Positions 52,572-61,149 of a stretch of 64,000 nucleotides of DNA are shown in pieces. A program made the translations under genes and the position numbers. This stretch comes from Nematopogon swammerdamellus (taxonomy: Eukaryota; Arthropoda; Insecta; Lepidoptera; Adelidae). The notes under the pieces are model-generated. The model was not told where the DNA came from. It searched no databases and saw only the letters and a list, made by a program, of their open reading frames with translations. Position 1 is the stretch's first letter. Every line of letters begins with the position of its first letter. The stretch covers positions 27,111,558 to 27,175,557 of the forward strand of contig OX336336.1 of NCBI GenBank assembly GCA_946902875.1. Direction: 5' to 3'.

Positions 52572-52587
52572 GTAATACAATTTGCAG

Positions 52588-52716
52588 ATTGGATGTAAAA
52601 GCGAGCCGGAAGACTTCGCTGTCGCCGGAACGAGCTCGGGGTTGCTGTACGGCTTGTGTGAGACACTGTGGAAGCGTGATCTGTCGCCGAGCGATCTCTT
52701 CGAGTCGATCTCACAG
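52588..52716 (+). CDS. PSMB3: Proteasome beta-3 subunit, third visible exon
   Basis: The acceptor is tttgcag at 52581-52587, the donor gtcagc at 52717, and both ends are phase 0. Reads IGCKSEPEDFAVAGTSSGLL, YGLCETLWKRDLSPSDLFES and ISQ. IGCP--P-DFVV-GTCAEQLYGMCE-LW is normal beta-3; here CAEQ is SSGL and other substitutions occur, while the frame is intact. Confidence 0.92.
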
Positions 52717-53647
52717 GTCAGCATACCTAAGGCCAGGCTTATTATATATACGAGTACTGAAGCCTTATTATATCTTATGCAATTGAATTCTATAATTTGT
52801 ACTACTTATTTTTATTTTTATTTTCTGACAATTTTCTATTGATGCTACAAATTTGATTTTTTTTTTTTAAAAAGCACCTACTGTCCAAATTTATTGAAAA
52901 ATCACATACTGGCCAAATTTATTGAAAAAGCATGTAGTTACTGGCCAAATTTATTGAAAAATCACATACTAGCCAAATTTATTAAAAAAGCATGTAGTTA
53001 CTGGCCAAATTTATTGAAAAATCACATACTTGCTAAATTTATTGAAAAATCACATACAGGCCAAATTTATTGGAAAAGCATGTAATTAATGGTCTTTATT
53101 TAAAATCACATACTGGCCAAATTTATTGAAAAAGCATATAGGTACTGGCCAAATTTATTGAAAAAGCATAAAGGTAATGGTCAAATTTATTAAAAAATCA
53201 CATACTAGCCAAATTTATTAAAAAAGCATGTAGTTACTGGCCAAATTTATTGAAAAATCACATACTTGCTAAATTTATTGAAAAATCACATACTGGCCAA
53301 ATTTATTGGAAAAGCATGTAATTAATGGTCTTTATTTAAAATCACATACTGGCCAAATTTATTGAAAAAGCATATAGGTACTGGCCAAATTTATTGAAAA
53401 AGCATAAAGGTAATGGTCAAATTTATTAAAAAATCACATACTGGCCAAATTTATTGAAAAAGCATATAGGTACTGGCCAAATTTATTGAAAAAGCATAAA
53501 GGTAATGGTCAAATTTATTAAAAAATCACATACTGGCCAAATTGCGAACCGTTTTTTTTTTCTTATATGAAGTCATAGCATTTCCCCTTTGTTACTTTAC
53601 AATATTAAACGAGAATTTTTTTTAAAGATATAAATACATTTGTACAG
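52717..53647 (+). other. PSMB3 last intron with minisatellite
   Basis: GT at 52717 and AG at 53646-53647 (tgtacag). About 670 of 931 bp is the minisatellite below. Confidence 0.85.
52872..53545. repeat. Intronic AT-rich minisatellite
   Basis: Around 22 units of 28-33 bp with core ACTGGCCAAATTTATTGAAAA, alternating between endings 'atcacat', 'agcatgtagtt' and 'agcatataggt'. A higher-order period of 236 bp is visible (unit run from 52971 recurs from 53207). Lies entirely within the PSMB3 intron, in either frame an artefact as protein. Confidence 0.9.
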
Positions 53648-53758
53648 GCGCTCGTAAATGCGTGCGATCGAGACGCGCGTTCTGGTTTCGGCGCGGTCGT
53701 CTACATCATAGAGAAGAACAAGATAACCGAGAAGCACCTCAAGACAAGGATGGACTGA
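53648..53758 (+). CDS. PSMB3: Proteasome beta-3 subunit, last exon
   Basis: Reads [20 protein letters not shown] and then [16 protein letters not shown], with TGA at 53756-53758. DRDA-SG-G--VYIIEKDKIT--TLK-RMD is the conserved beta-3 C-terminus. The four visible exons total about 204 residues against about 205 for the family, which supports a complete, non-pseudogene reading frame apart from the missing ATG exon. Expression not shown. Confidence 0.92.
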   Translation, partial: ALVNACDRDARSGFGAVVYIIEKNKITEKHLKTRMD

Positions 53759-53805
53759 GGGCATTTGAAGATTCATATGATCAGTTTACAAACATTGCAC
53801 AGTAT

Positions 53806-54057
53806 AACCCCGTTTTTGTAACTGTGCACTTCCAGCTGTCAAGGTCATTAGGTTGGCAGGACTGAATTCACCTCCCGCTTACTTCCTACCTCTCCGTCGA
53901 CGCCTATTAGTACACGTTCTTGCTGTGTTTAGTGTGAGTGTGTGTGTGTGTACTGATAGGTGTCGCCGGAGAGGTAGGAAGTAAGCGGGAGGTGAATTCA
54001 GTTTTGCCAACCTGACGACCTTGACAGCTGGAAGTGCACAGTTACAAAAACGGGGTT
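53806..54057. repeat. Long fold-back in the PSMB3 3' UTR
   Basis: Left arm 53806-53925 and right arm 53945-54057 are near-perfect reverse complements (AACCCCGTTTTTGTAACTGT at the outside) around a TGTGTG spacer. It starts 48 bp after the PSMB3 stop codon and precedes the candidate poly(A) signal, so the mRNA would carry a ~110-bp duplex. Confidence 0.85.
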
Positions 54058-54105
54058 GACCCGGCAGTATATAATGTACATCCAGCTTTAGAAGGACCTA
54101 ATTTT

Positions 54106-54497
54106 GTTTTTATGGAAACTGACACAGTAGGCTAATACATCACCTACAACATCCGCGTGTTAGCCCATAACACCGGGTGAACTAGGTGCAATGTCAGTGC
54201 TTCCCTTCTTTTTCATGTCGGCTACACTAAATTGGATGGAAAACGCAAACTATTTACATAGCCGTTTCGACCGACGACGACGACGTTTCATTCAGTGCGG
54301 TGGTACCATACCCGGGCGGGATGAACCCTAACACCTAGTAAGCTAAGAAGGGAAGGGAGCTACAGTTTTACGTGGAATCCGAACCGCGGTCAGCCTCCAA
54401 CGGTCGAGCGGTCACCCATCCAAGTACTGACCGCGCCCAGGTGTGCTTAACAACAGTTGACCGAACGCACCACTGAGCTACAGAAACTGACAATGTA
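54106..54497 (-). mobile_element. SINE-A, full length with composite head, minus strand
   Basis: 'tttttatggaaactgacac', body, 'acctagtaagctaagaagg', reversed T-arm 'cgtggaatccgaaccgcgg', 5S-like 'ggtcacccatccaagtactgaccgcgcc', reversed A box 'ccactgagcta'. It lies between the PSMB3 stop codon and its likely poly(A) signal. Confidence 0.85.
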
Positions 54498-54669
54498 ACT
54501 AATCTAATCTAATCCGTTTGAAGACAGCGTCGCCGCTGTCGCACGAACTCGCACATCTCTGTGTGACAGGACCAACGGGATTGTCTCTTTCTACAGCTCG
54601 ATGTACATTATTTACTGCCAAGTACTGTACGTACTAGAAGGTCTTATTTATATTTGATCTTATTTCATA

Positions 54670-54675
54670 ATAAAA
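54670..54675 (+). promoter_or_regulatory. Candidate poly(A) signal of PSMB3
   Basis: AATAAA followed by a T-rich segment at about 54690-54705. It is the first canonical hexamer I noticed downstream of the PSMB3 stop that is not inside an obvious repeat tail. The implied 3' UTR is about 0.9 kb and contains a fold-back and a SINE. Confidence 0.4.
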
Positions 54676-55119
54676 TTGTGAAATTCGTGCATTTCTTTCA
54701 TTATGGCCCGTTGTGTTCAAATGTGAGATCAAACATTAAAAAAAAACTTTTAATGAAAAAAAAACATTGAAACGACTTAAAAAAAACAACTAAAAAATAT
54801 AAAATATTTGAGTTGAAGGGGGTACAAAAGCACAAAAGGGCTTCATATATCAATTTTCTGGTGTGCTGATTAATATATGAAATTAAATTAAATGAAATTT
54901 ATTCAGTTCTACAAACGGCACATAACAAACAATGTCTCCGTCACTAGATGTTAATTTGTCTCGAAGAAGACGTTTCATATACATTGTGACATTATCAATT
55001 TTGCGCTCATCTTAGAAGTTTTAGTTTAGTTTCGTTTTTGTTAAAAAAATTGTTTCGGAAAAATGTGTGAACAAAGATACATTTGTACATACAAACATAC
55101 ACACATGTCGAATTGATAA
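54676..55119. other. No feature recognised
   Basis: AT-rich intergenic sequence with A-runs; no ORF supported. Confidence 0.35.
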
Positions 55120-55121
55120 CC

Positions 55122-55680
55122 TCCTTTTTAGGGTTCCGTATCCGGTACGGGACCCCATTACTAGGCCTACGCCGTCTGTCTGTCTGTCCGTCCGTCCGTC
55201 TGTCCGTCCGTCCGAGGGCTGTATCTCTTGAACCGTAATAGGTAGCCCGTGGCTCGCAAAAGACGGACAAATATATTTTGTATTTCCTACTATTGTATAT
55301 GCCTCTCTATCGCGCTCTCGCTTGCACACACAGGTTTAGATGGAACGTGACACTTCTTCGTGCGTGCAGCCGGTGTTCATCAATTTATAAGACGTGACGT
55401 CATCACGTCAAAAATGTGTTATTATTATGGCCGATATAACAACAAATAATACAAATAAGAAAAAGTAAAAAATTCACGGGGTTCCCATAGAAGAAACCAA
55501 AAAAGTGTATGCACGCGCGCCATCTACCGAATAGATTATGAAGCATTTTAACTAATCATGACATTTAACTAATATGAAGCATTTCATAACACGCCATCTA
55601 GATGGCATGAGTGGCGCTGGCCGTGACATGGCGATACGGAACCCTCGGTGCACGAGTTCGACTCGGACTTAGCCGGATTT
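55122..55680. repeat. Repeat-C copy with nested Repeat-I
   Basis: 'agggttccgtatccggtacgg', (CCGT) tract, 'gtaataggtagcccgtgg', then Repeat-I at 55253-55415, then 'atggccgatataacaac', 'catctaccgaatagattatg' and 'ggaaccctcggtgcacgag'. Confidence 0.75.
55253..55415. mobile_element. Repeat-I, inverse copy inside Repeat-C
   Basis: 'gctcgcaaaagacggac', 'gcgctctcgcttgcacacac', 'gcagccggtgttcatcaat', 'gacgtgacgtcatcacgtc'. It replaces the 'aaattttcacagaata' segment of the host. Same family as 15714 and 60296. Confidence 0.7.
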
Positions 55681-55799
55681 TTTTAAGTCGGTTAAAAAAC
55701 CCACTACTAATAAAAATAGGTCACCGTCTATGATTCAGTACAAGTCCGTCAGATTCCGCTTTCGTCAGATCTTTTCTTTTTTCCGCATAGGTCAGATTT

Positions 55800-56010
55800 T
55801 GTCTGCCGGCGATGCAAACTACCTGTGGCGCCATCTATTATTTAGTAGCATGAATATGTACTAATTAATTCTTAGCGTGTTTCTTGTATGGGGACCCGCT
55901 TTTTTTATTATTTGTTGGCATATCCGCCATAATAACACATACTCTGTAAAAATTGCAATTATACCTATTACGGTTCAAAAGACACAGCCCTAAGACGGAC
56001 GAACGTATGG
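55800..56010. repeat. Repeat-C partial copy
   Basis: 'tacctgtggcgccatctatt', 'tatccgccataataacac', 'tacctattacggttcaaaag', 'agccctaagacggacg'. Ends not preserved. Confidence 0.55.
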
Positions 56011-56176
56011 ACAGATACACGTATTTATCTACTTTTCAACAACTTGCTCAACAAAATGAGGCTCCTATCATTTTGAAATACTTCATTTTTATACAGATGT
56101 TTGCACACCTAGTTCTCTTGACTCTTGCGCCACCAGCCACAACTCAAAAGGGTTGCATGGATATGTAGGTCACATT

Positions 56177-57310
56177 CACAGAGCATCAAATGTGCGCGCC
56201 CCTCCTAGAGGCGCCCTGAGCGCGATTTCTCTACAACGCCGATGAAGCCTGTGGGCGTGGCCTATGACTTACATATGTGTGTTGTGCGTGTGCATTTGTT
56301 TTGTGCGTGTGCCTAACTTGCTCCTCTTTGTGTGTAGTGTCGATACTAGCACACACACACACACACACACGAAGCGCTAGCAGCACTGCGTCACAGAATA
56401 GAAAAGAGTACTCCGTACAGAAGCTGCTCTGTACAAACGCTCACAAAGAAATAGCTACTCTGCGGCGACGCGATAAAGTACAAATTGACTCGCACAAAGC
56501 TGCATGCCTAACCACGATAACCGCCTACATTTCGCTTCTCTTTCTGTCGTGTAACTCTATCTCGCAAGCGCGTCGTTCAGCGCGTCTAAGGGCTGTGTCT
56601 TTGTGCTGTCTTATTGTGAGGAATAAAATGAAGATGATACCTACCAACTTTTATCGTTCTAGCTACCAACGATACGATATTTAGCTACGGAAAATTTATG
56701 CGAACAAATTCATGCATGCGTTAGCGTCACAATTAGTTTCTCACATCGAAGCGTGCATTGCGTGCAACCTTCCAGTGATAGTTTTGTTTGATCAATAAAT
56801 TTAATGATCAATGATCATCTAAAATGGTACATTTTAGATGATCATTATCCTTATACGAATTAGGCCATACACACCACGCTGTTCGGCGTCATCTAACTAA
56901 TGTTATTGGCAATATGATATAATTTTAAAATTTATGACCTCCTACTAATATGAATAAATAAATTACTAGAAATAAATCAAAATGCTACTAAACAAAACCT
57001 TTCTTCGTCTCTCGGCAATGAAAAAAAAGACAAGTTTTCATTTGTCTGTTGACTTTTGCACCCGTCCACTGCACAATATTTACGTGATTTCGACATTTTT
57101 AAATTCGAAAGCGCCACGCGCCCGGTCTGGCTGGATAGCGGCAGCCCACTGTTAATTGTAGATTAGCCGCTACGCCAAGCGGTAGGCATTTAACTCGCGA
57201 CCTTGAGCGAGTGACGAAGGCCTGACTGCGTGTAGTTTTTGGGTTTCAAATATTAACGCTTAGGGCGTCTCTAGTAGGGGGCGCGCGCGGTAGGTATTTG
57301 ATGCTCTGTG
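56177..57310. mobile_element. hAT-like MITE M1, long copy, perfect 8-bp target duplication
   Basis: Ends CACAGAGCATCAAATGTGCG and inverse 'ggtatttgatgctctgtg'. GTCACATT lies directly on both sides (56169-56176, 57311-57318). Compared with the ~295-bp copies at 62394 and 62873, this one has an extra insert of about 838 bp (about 56392-57228) between two ACTGCGT strings. No transposase ORF seen in the insert. A perfect 17-bp-stem hairpin lies at about 56812-56848 in the insert. Confidence 0.9.
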
Positions 57311-57409
57311 GTCACATTCAATGGAGTGCGTATTCGAACAGCACACGCCTTGTGAAGTAATCACAGACACAGTACACAAACAGCAGAACAGTAAATAACC
57401 TATAAAGTT

Positions 57410-57960
57410 TTTTTTATGGAAACTGACGCGGTTGCCTATATCACCCACTACATACGTGATGTCAGCCCATAACACCTTGATGAACTAAGTGCCGGAACTA
57501 AGTCAGCCTCGATAGCTCAGTGGTGCAGACAGTCAACTGTCGCTATTGAATGTTAAGCAACGCTGGGTGCGGTCAGTACTTGGATGGGTGACCGCTGACC
57601 GTTGGAGGCTGACCGAGGTTCGGATTCCTCGTAAAACTGTAGGTCCCTTCCCTCCTAATCTTACTTGGTGGTAGGGTTTAACCCGCCCGGGTTGATACCA
57701 CCGCACTGAATGAAACGTCGGTTAAAAACGGCTATGTAAATAGTTTGTGTTTTCCGACCAGTTCAGTGTAGCCGGCACGATCAAAGGGGGAAGCACTGAC
57801 ATGGCACCTAGTTCACCCGGTGTTATGGGCTGACATCACGGACGTTGTAGGTGATGTAGCCAACCGTGTCAGTTTCCATAAAAAAAAAAAGGTGCCATGC
57901 CAGTGCTTCCCTTCGGGAACGCCGGCTGCACTTCTACTGAGAACGAACCAACTGGTCGAA
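57410..57960 (-). mobile_element. SINE-A minus copy split by a plus copy
   Basis: 57410-57500 is a reversed tail and body start ('tttatggaaactgacgcgg', 'gatgtcagcccataacacc', 'gaactaagtgcc'). After the plus-strand SINE at 57502-57890, the host resumes at 'ggtgccatgccagtgcttcc'. Confidence 0.7.
57502..57890 (+). mobile_element. SINE-A reference copy with composite tRNA/5S head
   Basis: The clearest full-length copy (389 bp). Head: GTCAGCCTC 57502-57510; A box TAGCTCAGTGG 57513-57523; 5S-like segment 57552-57594 containing GTTAAGCAACG and GTACTTGGATGGGTGACCG; GAGGCTGAC 57605-57613, which pairs with the first nine bases; T-arm CGAGGTTCGGATTCCTCG 57614-57631 with B box. Body follows: 'gtaaaactgtaggtccctt', 'ggtggtagggtttaaccc', 'ggttgataccaccgcactg', 'ttccgaccagttcagtgtagc', 'gggctgacatcacggacg', then a poly(A) tail. 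The 5S match to insect 5S rRNA is from memory and is strong over about 43 nt. Confidence 0.9.
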
Positions 57961-57989
57961 AAACACAAAAGAAAACACGAACTATTTAC

Positions 57990-58400
57990 ATTTTTTTTAT
58001 GGAAACTGACATGGTTGGCTGCATCACCTACAACATTCGTGTTGTCAGCCCATAACACCGGGTGAACTAGGTGCCATATGTAAGTGCTTCCCTTCATTTC
58101 ATGTCGACTACGCTGAACTGGACGGAAAACACGAACTATTTACATAGCCGTTTCGACCGACGTTTCATTCAGTGCGGTGGTACCAACCCGGGCGGGTTGA
58201 ACCCGGCCACCTAGTAAAGTAAGAAGCGGTCAGTCTCACTAGTACACCCGATTAGTTCAACCGTTGAACTAGTGATACTTTTTTGTCCCAGTAGTTCAAC
58301 TAGGTAAGGGACCTACAGGTTTTACGTGGAATCCGAACCACGGTCAGCCTCCAACGGTCGGACGGTCACCCATCCAAATACTGACCGGCCCTCTTCAACG
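57990..58400 (-). mobile_element. SINE-A, minus strand, partial composite head
   Basis: 'tttatggaaactgacatgg', body, a duplicated 'agttcaac..' stretch near 58245-58300, then 'cgtggaatccgaaccacgg', 'ggtcacccatccaaatactgacc'. The A-box end is missing. Confidence 0.75.
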
Positions 58401-58580
58401 TAGAAGAAAACCTACTACATCCGTGATGTCAGCCAACAACACCTCGGTGAACTAGGTGCCATGTCAGTGCTTCCCTTCGGTCGTGCAGGCTATACTGATC
58501 TAGACGGAAAACACGAACTATTTACATAGCCTTTTCGATCGATGTTTCATTCAGTGCGGTGGTTTCAATCCGGTGGTACA
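58401..58580 (-). mobile_element. SINE-A internal fragment
   Basis: 'catccgtgatgtcagccaac', 'cggtcgtgcaggctatactg', 'ttcattcagtgcggtgg'. Neither end preserved. Confidence 0.65.
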
Positions 58581-59040
58581 AAACATTTTTTACTTGCTCG
58601 TCGGTTACGGGTAATACGTGCATTGTTGTACCTATTTCTAAATTTATGATTCAGGGGATTGACTTAGCATCTTTACTGATCGACAAGGTATTGTGTGACG
58701 TAAGTTATTTTGTTTGTTGATCTTTCTCGCCGTTGGCAACACCGGCCATGTTTGATGTTGCCGTAAATCAGACGGAACGGCTTCGCTTGGGCTTCGCGAT
58801 AGCTAGTGTTGTTTTATGGAACATCTTTGACTTTCAAACGGCCCGACGTGTGCACGATGTCGGATATTTTTATTTAAATGTTATGTATTTTAAAGTGTTA
58901 CGTTTTATCGTTGTGACTGTACCTAGACGGACAAGGATTCCTAGGATATTTCCACTTGAGAGCTTGAGTACAATCTGATACAATTCACAACATGCGCCTC
59001 TCAAACATTAACCCAGTGGTTCCAACTTGAAAAGGTGGTC
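58581..59040. other. Unassigned; one open frame
   Basis: An 81-codon open frame (58733-58978, +) starts MATPAMFDVAVNQTERLRLG by an alternative start and has no domain I recognise. Likely fortuitous. Confidence 0.3.
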
Positions 59041-59049
59041 TAGAAAAGG

Positions 59050-59215
59050 TCGCAAGGTCAGTACTTGGATGGGTGACCGTCCGACCGTTGGAGGCTGACC
59101 GTGGTTCGGATTCCACGTAAAACTGTAAGTCCGCATAGCAGCCTCGGTTGTGTTCTCCTCTAGTCCAGTATAGCCAGCAATCCAGGGAAGTCTCCGGTAT
59201 AGAACCTTATAATAA
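59050..59215 (+). mobile_element. Chimera of SINE-A head and SINE-B tail
   Basis: 59050-59127 is SINE-A head: 'ggtcagtacttggatgggtg', 'ccgttggaggctgaccg', T-arm CGTGGTTCGGATTCCACG, 'gtaaaactgtaagtcc'. It then continues directly as SINE-B body: 'gcatagcagcctcggttgtg', 'agtatagccagcaatccagg', 'agtctccggtat'. Confidence 0.8.
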
Positions 59216-59284
59216 TTACTATATTATTTTTTTCTTCACTAGGGTATCGTCATATGAAATTATATTTTAAGAGGGATTATATTT

Positions 59285-59392
59285 GTCAGCTTCGACAGCT
59301 CAGTGGTGCGGTCGGTCGACTGTAGGTCATGATCATAAGCACACCTGGGAGCTGTCAGTGCTTGGATGTGTGACCGTTCGAACGTTCTTGTT
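59285..59392 (+). mobile_element. SINE-A composite head only
   Basis: 'gtcagcttcgacagctcagtgg', 'cggtcgactgtaggtcatg', 'ataagcacacctggg', 'cagtgcttggatgtgtgacc'. Ends before the B box. Confidence 0.65.
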
Positions 59393-59429
59393 TGTCTCTT
59401 AGTATATTTAAACTTTTTTCGTCCAGTCG

Positions 59430-59538
59430 ATTTGCAGAAAATAACAGACGGACAGACAGGCAGATAGACACAAGAGTGATCCTACAAGGGTTCCGTTTTT
59501 TTTTCTTCCTCTTTTGAGGTACGGAAGAACCCTAAAAA
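59430..59538. repeat. GGTTCCGT repeat end
   Basis: 'gacggacagacaggcagatag', 'gtgatcctacaagggttccg', 'gaggtacggaagaaccct'. A short inverted GGTTCCGT / ACGGAAGAACC pair. Confidence 0.55.
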
Positions 59539-59844
59539 GAATAATCCTACTACGCGCCGTAAGGTCTACAAATTCTCCGATGTAAAATACTGGAAATTTC
59601 ATTACCCACGCTTATTTTCCAGCACCTGAAAACTAAAACACGTAAGTACAAGGAAATCAGTTATTTCACCCTCCCGCAGGTACGGGCAGGAATGTCTCGA
59701 ATCACCGCTAAATTATCCGGCCTGCCATAAAAAGTCGACATTATTTTCCTTCCCTTTGTGAGTGAGGTCATAAATATGTTTTATGCTATACCTAACATTT
59801 AGCCTTATAGTCTTATAATATACAGTTTCTTAGCAATACCACGT

Positions 59845-60033
59845 TCCATGTACTACACTGGCACCCGCGCGCCGTGGAGAGGAAAACGGGGTGTGGGAAG
59901 ACAACGCCCAGGTGGGACGACGACTTCATGTCGTGGTCCCGGCGGAAAGCAGTAGTTTCGTAACGCTGAAGGCCGGGAGGACTGGAGGAAAATTTGAGAA
60001 GCGTATGTCCACCAGTGGATGCTTACACGCTGA
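59845..60033 (+). pseudogene. LINE C-terminal fragment (KWQWAGH type)
   Basis: 'ctggcacccgcgcgccgtgg', 'aggtgggacgacgacttcatg', 'gccgggaggactggaggaaa', 'gtccaccagtggatgctt'. Frame is broken. Confidence 0.6.
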
Positions 60034-60291
60034 CTAGGATGCTTCCAGTGACGTTTTCGAAGCTGTCTCCATATATGAGCTTAGCGTCGAGCTTGGCGGC
60101 CCTAGATTCTTGAAGAGACTGTACAGCGACTTCGCTGGTAGTCCTCTTGCTCCAACTTCTACAGCGAACAGATCAGTCTTGAATCCGTTTCTCACAATCC
60201 GGTCTACTAAGTTGCAGTACTTGTTAAGTTTGATGTTGTGGTCCTTCGGTGTGTTACTTTCCCATGGAACTGTAAGTTCAACAAGTACTAC
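60034..60291 (-). pseudogene. C-terminal fragment of a retroelement protein
   Basis: Minus strand open to TAG at 60034-60036: VVLVELTVPWESNTPKDHN, NKYCNLVDRIVRNGFKTDLF, AVEVGARGLPAKSLYSLFKN, then a short SSYMETASKTSLEAS end. From memory, 'VELTVPWE..KY..L....G....VEVGARGLPA-SLY' is a recurrent C-terminal domain of RT-bearing elements in insects and other animals. About 85 intact codons, no RT core. Confidence 0.55.
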
Positions 60292-60295
60292 TTAT

Positions 60296-60600
60296 TGACG
60301 TGATAACGTCTTATAAATTGATGAACACCGGCTGCACGCACGAATATCACGTCACGTTCCATCTGAGCCTGTGTGTGCAAGCGAGAGCGCGTAACAAGCG
60401 ATAGAGAGGCACAATCGGCCCAAGCGTCGGCTTGTAAAAGTACCAGGGCCGCAGAAATGAAAACGAGGTTACTCATACCATAATATCTGGCCGGTCGGAA
60501 AATATTTCAAATTTAGAATATTCATGAAACAAGGGTTGTATGACGTTATCACGTAAAACTATCGTCCGTAAACCGACTTTACAGACAACAATTTTTTTTT
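60296..60600. mobile_element. Repeat-I copy with internal deletion
   Basis: 'ttgacgtgataacgtcttat', 'aacaccggctgcacgcacg', 'tgtgtgcaagcgagagcgcg', and the far end 'tgacgttatcacgtaaaac', 'cgtccgtaaaccgac'. Ends agree with 15714-16310. Confidence 0.7.
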
Positions 60601-61140
60601 TACAATAGAAATTGCCCTAAAAATGTTTGGATTTATTTTCTATCGAGGGAAGTTAAAAAAATTATGTTTCAACATCGAGGTTATAATCCTGTAAATTGAA
60701 AACCTAGAACATTTCCTATACTTATCTTGAACTTTTCATATGTTTGCATCAATCCTACGGTACAGATGACCCGAATGCAAGAGACTTAATACGTTTGAAG
60801 ACACCTAGGTGTCCCCCAGGATATTAAAAACATTACCTAGTTTCCTAGCTTCCCTAGGTCATAAAACTTTATTTCCCTACCTGCCAGGACCGTTTGATAT
60901 TACTATATAGTGCATTACTAGTGACAAAGTCTTTAAACTAATTGCGCACTAGCCACAGTGGGTGAGGTGTGGTGCGACGGAGTGCATGAGATCTAATTAT
61001 ATCTGAACTCGGCGCTGACTTAGAATGCACTTAACTTGGCCTTTAGAGGTTCTAGGTCAGTGGTCACAAAATCTTACGCCATTTTTCGCCCAACTAGTTG
61101 GACGCCTCTGAAAGAAGAACGTAATAAGTGAATTTTTACA
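60601..61140. other. No gene recognised
   Basis: No ORF or repeat relation that I can support. Confidence 0.35.
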
Positions 61141-61149
61141 GTCATTTAT

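Larger units (their letters stand above)
50634..52587 (+). other. PSMB3 intron (LINE graveyard)
   Basis: GT at 50634 and AG at 52586-52587. It contains four antisense LINE fragments (50770-51330, 51445-51642, 51700-51950, 52070-52430) and a TTAA-type MITE (52437-52571) that ends 16 bp before the acceptor. Confidence 0.85.

Noticed and set aside
52894..53085. 63-codon ORF reading repeated AKFIEK / YWPNLLKNHI
   Set aside because: It is the translated minisatellite within a PSMB3 intron; the frame breaks with unit length and there is no start context or homology.
56277..56684. 135-codon plus-strand ORF rich in Cys and Ser/Thr
   Set aside because: Crosses from MITE M1 into its insert and includes a CA microsatellite; no recognisable domain.
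57552..57594. 5S rRNA gene
   Set aside because: Only the central control region matches; the 5' and 3' thirds of 5S rRNA are absent, and it lies inside a SINE.
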